Source: an uncultured Campylobacter sp. | Lineage (GTDB): Bacteria > Campylobacterota > Campylobacteria > Campylobacterales > Campylobacteraceae | Direction: 5' to 3' | Length of the DNA stretch: 61,262 nucleotides | Assembly: GCF_937921625.1 (NCBI RefSeq) | Contig: NZ_CAKZTI010000013.1 | Span: 1 to 61,262, forward strand | In this document: positions 26,017-33,171 of the stretch, piece after piece | Numbering within the stretch: position 1 is the stretch's first letter | Layout: every line of letters starts with the position of its first letter | Notes under the pieces: model-generated | Database searches by the model: none | Seen by the model: only the letters and a program-made list of their open reading frames with translations | What the model was told of the DNA's origin: nothing | Translations under genes and position numbers: made by a program

Positions 26017-27039
26017 ATGAAGAAAGTTCTACTTGCATTAAGCTTGTGTGCATCCGGCGCATTGTTCGCTAGCGATGCTGATTATCACTGGGAGATCACC
26101 CCTACTATTGGTGGAATGACTCATGAGGGCAATATGGATTTGGATTCGAATTTTATGTTCGGTCTACGTCTTGCCAAAAATCTACAAGATTCGTTTATCG
26201 ATCAAGTAGAGGTTGGTTTTGATTACTCTCGCAATATTGGCGTAGAGGATTTAGCTCACAGAGTAGGCAACGATAAGCCTGACGCTAAATATTATCACAT
26301 CAATGCTGTAAAAGACTTGGTAAATTTTACCGATAATTTCAAACTATACGGCTTGCTAGGTCTTGGCTATATGGATTACACCAAAGACGTTTACAACGAT
26401 GGCGATCAAGATAGCGGCTTCGGTCAATACGGCTTGGGTCTAAAGTACTACATTACCGACAATTTCGCTACAAAACTTGAAGCACGCGATGCTATCAGAT
26501 TTGACGACGGCAACCACGTATTGTTCTATACTCTAGGCTTTGCAGTTGATTTTGGCAAGAGATATGCTGACGCAGCTCCAGCTGCCGCTCCGGCTCCTAC
26601 AGGCTGCAAAGACGCAGATAACGACGGCGTATGCGATAATGTCGATAGATGCCCAGGCACACCTGCTGGTGTAGTTGTAGATGAATATGGTTGCGAGAAG
26701 GTTATTAGATTAAATTTGGGCGTAAATTTTGCTACAGATAGCTCAAAAATTTCCCCTGAGTTTATGAACCAGATCAAAAACGTAAGCGACGTGCTAGTGG
26801 CTCACCCTGATTACAAAGTAATTCTAGAGGGTCACACCGATAGCACCGGTTCGAATGCATATAATCAAAAGCTTTCCGAGCGCAGAGCTGCTGCAGTTGG
26901 AGGTGCGCTTAAGAGCTTCGGCGTAGATGCCAGTAGAATCACTACTGTAGGATACGGCGAGACTAAGCCTATCGCTACAAACGCTACTAAAGCAGGCCGC
27001 GCTCAAAATAGACGCGTTGATGCTAAATTTAGAAAATAA
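26017..27039 (+). CDS. cadF: CadF-like OmpA-family outer-membrane protein
   Basis: A 340-residue outer-membrane protein at the cadF locus. It has a signal peptide (KKVLLALSLCASGALFA), an N-terminal eight-strand beta-barrel domain, an Ala-Pro linker, a calcium-binding thrombospondin-3-like stretch (DADNDGVCDNVDRCPGTPAG), and an OmpA-C peptidoglycan-binding domain (about 225-340) with LEGHTDSTGSNAYNQKLSERR and GRAQNRRVDAKF. C. jejuni CadF is an adhesin for fibronectin. The FRLS tetrapeptide linked to that binding corresponds here to YYIT (LKYYITDNFATKLEARD), so adhesion should not be assumed. ATG 26017 follows GAAAGGA; a TTG at 26002 has no ribosome site. Monocistronic, with a strong terminator. 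Confidence 0.88.
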   Translation: MKKVLLALSLCASGALFASDADYHWEITPTIGGMTHEGNMDLDSNFMFGLRLAKNLQDSFIDQVEVGFDYSRNIGVEDLAHRVGNDKPDAKYYHINAVKDLVNFTDNFKLYGLLGLGYMDYTKDVYNDGDQDSGFGQYGLGLKYYITDNFATKLEARDAIRFDDGNHVLFYTLGFAVDFGKRYADAAPAAAPAPTGCKDADNDGVCDNVDRCPGTPAGVVVDEYGCEKVIRLNLGVNFATDSSKISPEFMNQIKNVSDVLVAHPDYKVILEGHTDSTGSNAYNQKLSERRAAAVGGALKSFGVDASRITTVGYGETKPIATNATKAGRAQNRRVDAKFRK

Positions 27040-27058
27040 TCTTTTCTAGATCCACATA

Positions 27059-27084
27059 AGCGGGGCTTCGGCTCCGCTTTTTTT
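27059..27084 (+). terminator. Rho-independent terminator of cadF
   Basis: AGCGGGGC-TTCG-GCTCCGCT gives an 8-bp stem (one G-U pair) with a UUCG tetraloop, followed by a run of seven T. Classic intrinsic terminator, 20 bases after the cadF stop. Confidence 0.93.
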
Positions 27085-27105
27085 ATATCCAAATTAAATT
27101 TTAAA

Positions 27106-28164
27106 ATGCCAAAATTCCAAACCACTCTGCTTTTCGATCTCGATGGTACGCTCATAGACTCCACGCCCGCGATACTGGATGGCTTTCACTACGCGTTTGC
27201 GCATTTGGGCGCTACAGAGCCTAGCGACGAAGCGATTAAAAGGCTTATCGGGTATCCTTTAGAAGTGATGTTTGAACGTCTAGGTGTGACGCGCGATGTG
27301 CAGAATTTCGTGCTCGCCTACAAACAGCGATATGCGCAGACTTTTTTAGATCAGACCGTTCTGTTAAGCGGTGCGTTCGAAGCGGTTCGTGCGGCGAGCG
27401 AGTTTGCAAACTTGGGTGTTGTGACGACCAAGACGTCGAAATTTTCTAAAATTTTATTGCAGCATCTGGGTATCGCGGAATTTTTCGGCACCATCGTCGG
27501 GCGAGAGGACGTGCAAGATCCCAAACCAAGCGCCGAACCGATTTTAAAGGCCCTCGAAAATTTAGGAATTTGCGGCGCGACCGCTAGCCAAAGCCCGCAT
27601 GTGGCTCGCGGTAAAACTCACGACGCGACTGCCGATGAAAATACAAGCGTTGCTAGCAGGAACGCGATTTTGAGTGAAATTTCAGCACCTGATTTAAAGA
27701 GCCTTCCTGCGCTTGATCCTGATCCTAGCGAAGTTTACGAGCAAAATTTAAGCAGCATCGCGAGTCAAAATTCTGATAGAATTTCGTTTAAAAATTTAAG
27801 CGAAGTAAAGAGCGATAGACATGAGGCTGGCGATAATAGCCAAAAGAGCGGTGTCGACATTGAGGGCGAGAGCGATAAAGGTGGCGCGCGCGGCAGTAAA
27901 ATTTATGATGCGCATGAGATAAATTCCACTCCTTGTTATGACAAAATTTGCAGTGACGAAATTCTGCCTTCTGTAAGCCAAAATATCTTTATGATCGGCG
28001 ATACGTCGCTTGACGCCATCGCGGCAAAGTCGGCAGCGGTGCGAAGCGTGGGCGTAAGCTGCGGCTACGGCAGCGCCTCGGAGTTACGGGCGCATTTTGA
28101 GTTCGTATGCGCGGACGCAAAAGAGGCGGTTGAGCTGATACGCAAAATTTCATCTAAATTTTAG
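27106..28164 (+). CDS. HAD-family phosphatase (phosphoglycolate phosphatase-like) with large insert
   Basis: A 352-residue haloacid-dehalogenase-type hydrolase. Motif I is FDLDGTLIDS (about residue 11, nucleophile Asp), motif II is VVTTKTSK, motif III is the Lys in REDVQDPKPSAE, and motif IV is MIGDTSLDAIAAKSA. The cap is the small helical type of phosphoglycolate phosphatase or PpaX-like enzymes. Typical members are about 215 residues. The excess is a low-complexity insert (about residues 157-291) between motifs III and IV, with Ser, Asp, Glu and Asn. The frame is continuous, so the protein may still work. The locus matches Cj1477c in C. jejuni. Substrate unknown. Confidence 0.85.
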   Translation: MPKFQTTLLFDLDGTLIDSTPAILDGFHYAFAHLGATEPSDEAIKRLIGYPLEVMFERLGVTRDVQNFVLAYKQRYAQTFLDQTVLLSGAFEAVRAASEFANLGVVTTKTSKFSKILLQHLGIAEFFGTIVGREDVQDPKPSAEPILKALENLGICGATASQSPHVARGKTHDATADENTSVASRNAILSEISAPDLKSLPALDPDPSEVYEQNLSSIASQNSDRISFKNLSEVKSDRHEAGDNSQKSGVDIEGESDKGGARGSKIYDAHEINSTPCYDKICSDEILPSVSQNIFMIGDTSLDAIAAKSAAVRSVGVSCGYGSASELRAHFEFVCADAKEAVELIRKISSKF

Positions 28165-29061
28165 GCGCGACAAAGCGAAATTTTACCTAGTTTCGATGCA
28201 CTATTTTTGTAAATACTTAGAAGTGAACCCGCGCCCGAAATTTAAAATTTCCAATTAATTTTTGAGTTTTAAACAGCACGCGATATGAATTTGCTCGTGC
28301 TATTTAGCTGGAAAGCAAGGCGCTTTCTAAGTGTTCAAACGATGCGTGGAGTTAAATTTCGCATATTTCTGCTCTGGTCTAGCAAAATAGCCTGTGCCAT
28401 ATAACGATATATGAGAGATTTCACTTTGTTCGTCGTGCTTGATTTGATTCGTCGAATGTTTGGTATTAACACAATGTATGAGAAAATTTTACCGCAGTCA
28501 AATTTTATGTAATTTCGCAATATCTTTTGAGCCTGCGAACGGCCTTTGCAAGAAATTTCATGTAAGCTTCGCGCCTAAATTTTGGTTTTGATTTTAGTTT
28601 AGACCCCATTTAGTAGCAATAAATTCTACGCTCCGCTTGAGGCAAGTATTTGACAGGCTTTTTGTGCGATCTTGCCGCAAGTCTATTTGACACTTATTTA
28701 GAGCGCTGTATTCAGGTTTTGTCGCAATCATGCTCGCTGCGGATTTTCGGTGCGATTTATAGCATTTAAGGCCGCGCCCGCGCCCAACGAGCACTAAACA
28801 TATATGTTTTGAAGGCTTATATGCTAAAATTTCATCCTGCGACAAATAGCTCGCGAAGGCGTAAATATAGGATAAACTAGCCAAATTTTAAAATTTAGCT
28901 CCGCGGCGAGCAGCCATATTCTTTTATCAAAGCCTATGAAAGCAGCGTTAGCTTTTGCGTTTTAATTTTATCGTTTAGGCGCAGCAGGGCTTTAAATTTA
29001 ATTAAAATTTTGCAAAATTTTAAAATTCCACCCGCTCTTATGCTTTTTTAAAGCAAAATTC
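28165..29061. other. Gene-poor region between the HAD gene and tRNA-Gln
   Basis: About 900 bases without a gene I can support. A minus-strand frame of 96 codons (28594-28884) has no ribosome site and no recognisable product. AAATTT-type words are frequent (28230-28260, 28880-29040). A decayed gene or a repeat-derived spacer are both possible. The last part supplies the tRNA promoter. Confidence 0.5.
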
Positions 29062-29067
29062 TATAAA
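29062..29067 (+). promoter_or_regulatory. -10 element of the tRNA-Gln promoter
   Basis: TATAAA within CTATAAAATACC, 15 bases upstream of the first base of the tRNA; a reasonable sigma70 -10 for a single tRNA gene. Confidence 0.5.
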
Positions 29068-29082
29068 ATACCGCTTCCGCAA

Positions 29083-29156
29083 TGGGCTATCGTCTAATGG
29101 CAGGACAACAAACTCTGGATTTGTGAATATAGGTTCGACCCCTATTAGCCCATCCA
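29083..29156 (+). tRNA. tRNA-Gln (anticodon CUG)
   Basis: A 74-nt tRNA with acceptor stem TGGGCTA/TAGCCCA, discriminator T and encoded CCA. The D-arm is TCGTCTAATGGCAGGAC, the anticodon loop CTCTGGA is centred on CTG between CAAA and TTTG, and the T-arm has GGTTCGACCCC. The opening U1-A72 pair is a known identity feature of bacterial tRNA-Gln. Epsilonproteobacteria normally charge tRNA-Gln through misacylation and GatCAB. A tRNA-Gln(UUG) would be expected elsewhere. Confidence 0.93.
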
Positions 29157-29302
29157 CTTAAATTTTTAATCCCCTTTATCATAGCTAGCGTTTGAAATTA
29201 ATTTGCGCATCATTTTTGCAGATCATGGCAGCATTTGCCGGCTAAAGCAAATTGCGTTGAGCCATAAAATACGCAAAATTTTAGCGAGCTAATAAGTAAG
29301 TT

Positions 29303-29318
29303 GCCGCTTTAAAGCGGC
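29303..29318. terminator. 16-bp palindrome after the DUF411 gene
   Basis: GCCGCTTTAAAGCGGC is an exact palindrome beginning four bases past the stop of the minus-strand DUF411 gene. Without a clear T tract it is a probable but weak terminator. It could serve both strands. Confidence 0.5.
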
Positions 29319-29321
29319 GGA

Positions 29322-29783
29322 TTATTTGATTTTTTCTTTGCCTTTGTAAGTGGCGATGCTTTGATACGAGCCGTCTTTTTTAAACGCTACCACGTCATAG
29401 ACCTCGGGCTGAGAGCCTTGCTCCATACCTGGTGCTTCTAGTGGCATGCCAGGCACTGCTATGCCGATGACGTCTTTAGGCTTATTTTTTAGTAACGTGC
29501 GGATTTCGCCTACTGGCATATGTCCTTCGATTACATATCCGTCTATGATCGCGGTGTGGCAGCTAGCGAGCTCGAGCGGAAGCCCAAGCTCATTCTTCTT
29601 CTGAATAAGCGGCTCGTCAGCCAGCGAAATCATCTCGACTTCAAAGCCATTTTGCTCCATATATTTTGCCCAGTTATGGCAACAGCCGCAGCTCTCGCCG
29701 TGATATACCTTGACGTGTTCGCCCGCCACCGCATAGCTACCTAATGCCGCTAAAAGCGCACCTGCAAATAAAATTTTCTTCAT
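29322..29783 (-). CDS. DUF411 periplasmic metal-binding protein
   Basis: A 153-residue secreted protein with signal peptide MKKILFAGALLAALGSYAVA. The mature part has the DUF411 pattern: VYHGESCGCCHNWAKYM (CxCC thiol/metal site), a thioredoxin-like core, LASCHTAIIDGYVIEGHMP and GIAVPGMPLEAPGMEQG, rich in Met. Family members are linked to copper handling or copper resistance, so a periplasmic copper-binding role is likely. No other copper gene is adjacent. ATG with GGAG eight bases upstream. It stands alone between tRNA-Gln and a lipoprotein gene. Confidence 0.88.
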   Translation of the reverse strand: MKKILFAGALLAALGSYAVAGEHVKVYHGESCGCCHNWAKYMEQNGFEVEMISLADEPLIQKKNELGLPLELASCHTAIIDGYVIEGHMPVGEIRTLLKNKPKDVIGIAVPGMPLEAPGMEQGSQPEVYDVVAFKKDGSYQSIATYKGKEKIK

Positions 29784-29893
29784 ATTTTACTCCAGTGATT
29801 AAAAGTCCTCGATTATACAATACGTATAGTAAATTTTTAAGAGCGAACCATATAACTCTAAGATTAAATTTGACGAAGCAGACCCGCTCGTAA

Positions 29894-29925
29894 GCCGAAA
29901 TTTTACAAAATTTTAAAATTTCGGC
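29894..29925. terminator. Hairpin downstream of the 29942-30370 lipoprotein gene
   Basis: GCCGAAATTTTA pairs exactly with TAAAATTTCGGC (12 bp, 8-base loop) and lies just past the stop of the minus-strand lipoprotein gene, where a terminator is expected. Same AAATTTTA core as the hairpins at 8211 and 15607. Confidence 0.6.
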
Positions 29926-29941
29926 GTCGCGGATAAGTTGG

Positions 29942-30370
29942 TTATAGGCACTGAGAGAGTGCTGATTTGATAGCGGATTTTGATACGTAGCCTTCCGAGT
30001 CGCTGGTAAGTGATACGTCGCAGCCTGGCTTATAGTTTTTCCAGGTGTAGATATTGCCATTGTCTTCGGTTGTCTTGATGGAGTCTGGCTGTTTATTCCA
30101 TGCAGAAATTACTTGATTGATATGAAATGCATCGCTGCGATCTTTCGGCGCATTAGTCATGCCTGTGCTATCGGGCAAGGTCGTTTCGACCATATCGGTG
30201 GTGCCTGCGGTGGAGACCTCTTGGACTTTATCATTTACGCCGCCGATATTTGTTTTGCTGCTTTGGGATTTTGTTTGATTGCGTACTCCGCTTGGTTCGT
30301 TGGATATATTCCAGTTGGAACAACCGATAAAAAATACCGCTGCTACGAGCGCAGCTATTAAATTTCTCAT
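29942..30370 (-). CDS. Small lipoprotein of unknown function
   Basis: A 142-residue lipoprotein. MRNLIAALVAAVFFIGCSN is a signal peptide with an FIGC lipobox. The mature part is a Ser/Thr/Asn-rich linker (about 20-75) followed by a small domain with a Trp-x-Lys-x-Tyr segment (TWKNYKPGCDVSL) and two cysteines that could form a disulphide (PGCDV and SQCL at the C-terminus). No family recognised. The ATG at 30370 follows AAGGAG; a TTG five codons earlier does not. Divergent from rplU. Confidence 0.75.
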   Translation of the reverse strand: MRNLIAALVAAVFFIGCSNWNISNEPSGVRNQTKSQSSKTNIGGVNDKVQEVSTAGTTDMVETTLPDSTGMTNAPKDRSDAFHINQVISAWNKQPDSIKTTEDNGNIYTWKNYKPGCDVSLTSDSEGYVSKSAIKSALSQCL

Positions 30371-30589
30371 AAAATTCTCCTTCAAAAATTTCGTTGCGAT
30401 AGTAGCACATTTATCTTTAGTTTAAAATAAATCCGAGCCCTTGAAATTTGAAATTTCGTAGGAATTTTGCGAGGCGTTTCAGTAGGAATTTATAAAATTT
30501 CGGATAATATTCAAAGTTTAATACCAAACGGGCTTTTAAATTTTGCACGGCAAATGCCTTTTTGGCTACCAAATTTTAAAGGATTTTTG

Positions 30590-30898
30590 ATGTATGCTAT
30601 CATCAAACACGGCGGCAAGCAGTATAAGGTCGAAGAGGGCAACTACCTAAATTTAGACCATTTTAATGCTGAGCCGAAAGCAAAGCTCGAGCTTAGCGAA
30701 GTTTTAGCGCTAAACGACGGCGAGTTAAAGGTAGGAGCACCGTTCGTAAAGGGTGCCAAGGTGGTTTTGGAGGTCGTTTGCGAAGGCAAGGATAAAAAAG
30801 TCGTTATCTTCAAAAAACGCAGACGCAAAGATTCAAAAGTAAAACGCGGCTTCAGACGCCAATATACCCGCGTCAAAGTCGTTTCGATTAACGCATAA
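30590..30898 (+). CDS. rplU: 50S ribosomal protein L21
   Basis: A 102-residue ribosomal protein starting MYAIIKHGGKQYKVEEGNYL, with the family's central VLEVVCEGKDKKVVIFKKRRRKDSKVKRGFRR cut into L21 signature blocks. The ATG at 30590 follows AAAGGA at a good distance; a longer upstream frame is not part of the gene. Forms the conserved rplU-rpmA pair, normally followed by obg. Confidence 0.97.
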   Translation: MYAIIKHGGKQYKVEEGNYLNLDHFNAEPKAKLELSEVLALNDGELKVGAPFVKGAKVVLEVVCEGKDKKVVIFKKRRRKDSKVKRGFRRQYTRVKVVSINA

Positions 30899-30908
30899 AG
30901 GATAGGAA

Positions 30909-31166
30909 ATGGCACACAAAAAAGGTCAAGGTTCAACCCAAAATAATAGAGATAGTATCGGACGCCGCTTGGGTGTTAAAAAATTCGGTGGCGAGTTTGT
31001 GCGCGCGGGCAACATCATCATCCGCCAGCGCGGCACTGCGACGCACCCAGGCTGCAACGTAGGCATGGGCAGCGATCACACGATTTTCGCGCTGATCGAC
31101 GGCGTCGTAAAATTTGAGCGAAAAGATAAAAACCGCAAAAAAGTATCGGTTTATCCGGCTGCGTAA
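30909..31166 (+). CDS. rpmA: 50S ribosomal protein L27
   Basis: An 85-residue ribosomal protein with the signature GQGSTQNNRDSIGRRLGVK near the N-terminus and IIIRQRGTATHPGCNVGMG in the middle. It starts MAHKKGQGS, the form without the cleavable leader peptide seen in Firmicutes. Ten bases after rplU with AAAGGATAGG before the ATG. A terminator follows within 20 bases. Confidence 0.97.
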   Translation: MAHKKGQGSTQNNRDSIGRRLGVKKFGGEFVRAGNIIIRQRGTATHPGCNVGMGSDHTIFALIDGVVKFERKDKNRKKVSVYPAA

Positions 31167-31182
31167 ATATCGCTAAATCTTC

Positions 31183-31204
31183 GGGGCGCAAGCCCCTCTT
31201 TTAA
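31183..31204 (+). terminator. Rho-independent terminator of rplU-rpmA
   Basis: GGGGC-GCAA-GCCCC, a 5-bp GC stem with a GNRA loop, followed by TCTTTT. It ends the ribosomal operon, so the following island and obg need their own promoters. Confidence 0.85.
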
Positions 31205-31435
31205 ATAAAAATTCGAAAAATCGCTGTGAAATCGAAAGGTTTTTCTCACGCGAAAATTTCGTTATAAAACTCGCTACGACGAGATTTAAAATTTATCAAA
31301 AAATCACGAGTTAGAAATGATAGGCGCGCCGTTCCTCAGACTTTAAAGTTTAGCTCTAATTTTGAAATTTTACCGAATATTATTTGTGTAAATAATGGCG
31401 CATGGGGAATTATTTAAATTCTAAAGGGATTAGCT

Positions 31436-31906
31436 ATGATAAAAATAGACAAAAGCGAAATTTTAAAATATCTCGTAAACAACATAATAGACAAAGACCT
31501 ATTAAGAGGTATAAACGCCCTTATCGACGAAAGTATTAAGTCATTAAAAATCGAGATAGACGGTAATAAAATTAGTCCGAGCGACGCGGAAAAAATCGTG
31601 AAAGATATACAAAGTAGCGATAAATTTAAAAGCTTGATAGGTGAAGCCGCGAAAAAGAACCAAGCATCCATCAAATCAGGTGGTGGATTTTGGTTCGGTG
31701 CTGTCGTAGCAGGAGCGATAGCTTATGGCGGATACGATATATTTTTGGAGCGTTATTCAATAGATGAAGAATACTCTTTTATCTCTAAGTGCGTCGGCGA
31801 GCAGGGTGAGGAGTATAAAAAAGACTATTGCGTTAAGCAACTAAAAAAGTGTTTAAAGGACGATAAAAAGATTCGCGAATGTTCTCGCGGATTGTCGGGT
31901 CGCTAG
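31436..31906 (+). CDS. Hypothetical single-pass membrane protein (island)
   Basis: A 156-residue protein I do not recognise. Residues 1-80 are charged and helical (IDKSEILKYLVNNIIDKD, repeated Lys/Glu/Asp), residues about 83-103 form one glycine-rich membrane helix (FWFGAVVAGAIAYGGYDIFL), and the C-terminal 50 residues hold four cysteines in a Lys/Glu-rich segment (KCVGEQGEEYKKDYC and CLKDDKKIRECSR). The spacing allows two disulphides if that end is periplasmic. The composition is richer in A and T than in the neighbouring ribosomal genes and obg. ATG with AAGGG upstream. It lies in the rpmA-obg island, convergent with the next gene. Confidence 0.7.
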   Translation: MIKIDKSEILKYLVNNIIDKDLLRGINALIDESIKSLKIEIDGNKISPSDAEKIVKDIQSSDKFKSLIGEAAKKNQASIKSGGGFWFGAVVAGAIAYGGYDIFLERYSIDEEYSFISKCVGEQGEEYKKDYCVKQLKKCLKDDKKIRECSRGLSGR

Positions 31907-31951
31907 AAGCGGCGATCGATTTGTGATCACGCCATATCCATATTCAACGGG

Positions 31952-32353
31952 CTATGTATCGCTTGGCTCGTTCGTATCACCAAAAGCTATTTTTGAGCCC
32001 TCTTGTATATTTTCGCAAATTTCATCGCCTAAAATTTTTCTCTCGAAGCTATCGTCTATAAGCGTCTTATAGCGTTTAAGCTTTTTGTATTCATCGCTAT
32101 CAAGCAGGAATTTATAAATTGCTTTTAATTTATCCGCCATTTTTTGCGAGCTTAAATTTTCGTTTTTAACTCTTTGCATGAGCTTTTCGTATGATTTTGC
32201 TCGTTTTTTTAAATAGCTTTCGTCATCTGAATTTTCGTCGAATTCTACAAATTCTATTAAAAAATTCGTCAATCCAAGCCTTATCTGACTAACTCCATTT
32301 CGTATATCGTCCACTAGCTCTTTGCATTTTCTATCATAATTTTCTGTCGCCAT
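31952..32353 (-). CDS. Hypothetical helical protein (island, divergent)
   Basis: A 133-residue soluble, helical, charged protein, likely coiled-coil in its middle (YLKKRAKSYEKLMQRVKN, then MADKLKAIYKFLLDSDEYKKLKRYK), with no signal peptide or membrane segment. No family recognised. It faces the membrane-protein gene tail to tail and is divergent from the two microprotein genes, sharing a 68-base AT-rich intergenic region with them. That arrangement would suit a regulator or partner, but no DNA-binding motif is evident. Confidence 0.65.
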   Translation of the reverse strand: MATENYDRKCKELVDDIRNGVSQIRLGLTNFLIEFVEFDENSDDESYLKKRAKSYEKLMQRVKNENLSSQKMADKLKAIYKFLLDSDEYKKLKRYKTLIDDSFERKILGDEICENIQEGSKIAFGDTNEPSDT

Positions 32354-32404
32354 TTGTCGCCGAACCTTTCTGTAAAATTACGCTAATTATATCAAAATCT
32401 TACG

Positions 32405-32416
32405 GAAAGGAGGTGA
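32405..32416 (+). promoter_or_regulatory. Perfect extended Shine-Dalgarno sequence
   Basis: The bases GAAAGGAGGTGATT span this site, and AAAGGAGGTGAT matches the full anti-Shine-Dalgarno tail of 16S rRNA. It ends about five bases before the ATG at 32422. No other gene in this window has a match of this length. Confidence 0.8.
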
Positions 32417-32421
32417 TTAAA

Positions 32422-32568
32422 ATGAATACGTCAGATATGAGCCAGGACGAGCTTGATTTGTGGTCGAATATAAATAATCCAAACAATGATGCCGATATGG
32501 ACGATTGGGCGGATGCGCATAATCCAAATAACGATGATTATTTGGGTGATGACGACGAGAATGAGTGA
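32422..32568 (+). CDS. Acidic 48-residue microprotein with repeated NPNND motif
   Basis: Translated directly from the sequence: begins MNTSDMSQDELDLWSNI and ends DDYLGDDDENE. It holds two imperfect repeats, each a Trp followed by Asn-Pro-Asn-Asn-Asp (LWSNINNPNNDAD and DWADAHNPNNDDY). Very acidic, no membrane segment, no cysteine. The perfect 12-base ribosome site is the main reason to regard it as real. Short proteins with an NPNN-x-x-Y pattern occur in other bacteria, but I cannot name a family or function. Followed after 78 bases by a second microprotein gene. Confidence 0.65.
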   Translation: MNTSDMSQDELDLWSNINNPNNDADMDDWADAHNPNNDDYLGDDDENE

Positions 32569-32646
32569 TTTTATAGTTGTGACCGGTTAAATTTATATAG
32601 GTCGCCAAATTTGCGTCAAAAGCCGGATTAGGCTTATAAAGGAGAA

Positions 32647-32742
32647 ATGATGGCAAAATCTGGAGTTAGGCCGCCAAATGGTCCGAGTACTACAGGTAAT
32701 CCAAGCGGTAAAGGTCGCGGAAATAATCCGCCAAAAAAATAA
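32647..32742 (+). CDS. 31-residue Pro/Gly/Asn-rich basic microprotein
   Basis: Translated directly: starts MMAKSGVRPPNGPSTTG and ends GRGNNPPKK. Basic and almost devoid of hydrophobic residues, so probably disordered. AAAGGAG precedes the ATG by three to five bases (the second ATG, at 32650, has better spacing). A stable UUCG hairpin follows five bases after the stop. The opposite charge to the preceding acidic microprotein suggests that the two could interact; this is inference only. Confidence 0.55.
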   Translation: MMAKSGVRPPNGPSTTGNPSGKGRGNNPPKK

Positions 32743-32746
32743 ATAT

Positions 32747-32766
32747 TCTCCTCCTTCGGGGGGAGA
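32747..32766 (+). terminator. UUCG hairpin after the microprotein genes
   Basis: TCTCCTCC-TTCG-GGGGGAGA forms an 8-bp stem (one G-U pair) closed by the very stable C(UUCG)G loop. There is no T run after it, so it may be a weak terminator or a 3' stabilising element. Its left arm (CTCCTCC) is also an anti-Shine-Dalgarno-like sequence. Confidence 0.6.
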
Positions 32767-33060
32767 TAAATTTAAGGAAAGAGTATCATTTCGAGGACTG
32801 CGATTTTACGCCGCTTGTCGCAAAGTTTGAAAATCTAGACAAAATAACTTTAGGTTTTGGGAACAAAAAGACCAAACGATCGGTAAAAGACACATATCTA
32901 AATTTTGTTTTGCTAGATCGCTAAGTAGATAAAATTTTGTAATCTTGTAGATATCATTGCATTTAAAGAAAAGTGCGGCAACGACGGCTATACTAGCAAC
33001 GCTAAAATAGTAAATTTTTACAAAGGAATGGACGTAAGGTAAGTCCTGTTGATTACGGCC
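32767..33060 (+). pseudogene. Possible gene remnants before obg
   Basis: Two short stretches in different frames look protein-like but lack starts. One reads EYHFEDCDFTPLVAKFENLD and continues to NFVLLDR before a stop near 32924. The second reads VDIIAFKEKCGNDGYTSNAK and ends GMDVR before a stop near 33042. Their order suggests a single former gene broken by stops and frame changes. The family is not recognised, and chance open stretches cannot be excluded. Confidence 0.35.
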
Positions 33061-33165
33061 CTTTCGTCTTGAAAAGATTTTTATGAAAGAAATACTTAAA
33101 TTTTTAAGATTAAGATTAAACTACGGCTTTAAAAGCGATCTTGCTGTAGTTTTAGTAATTTTGGA

Positions 33166-33171
33166 TATAAT
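33166..33171 (+). promoter_or_regulatory. -10 element of the obg promoter
   Basis: TATAAT within TTGGATATAATCGCC, 25 bases upstream of the obg ATG. A 34-codon frame (33083-33187) overlaps this element and is probably not a gene. Confidence 0.7.

Noticed and set aside
28594..28884. 96-codon minus-strand frame before tRNA-Gln
   Set aside because: No ribosome site, no recognisable family, and an odd mix of residues; kept only as a possible repeat remnant.
30467..30589. 41-codon upstream extension of rplU
   Set aside because: L21 starts at MYAIIKHGG in all relatives I know and the ribosome site fits that ATG.
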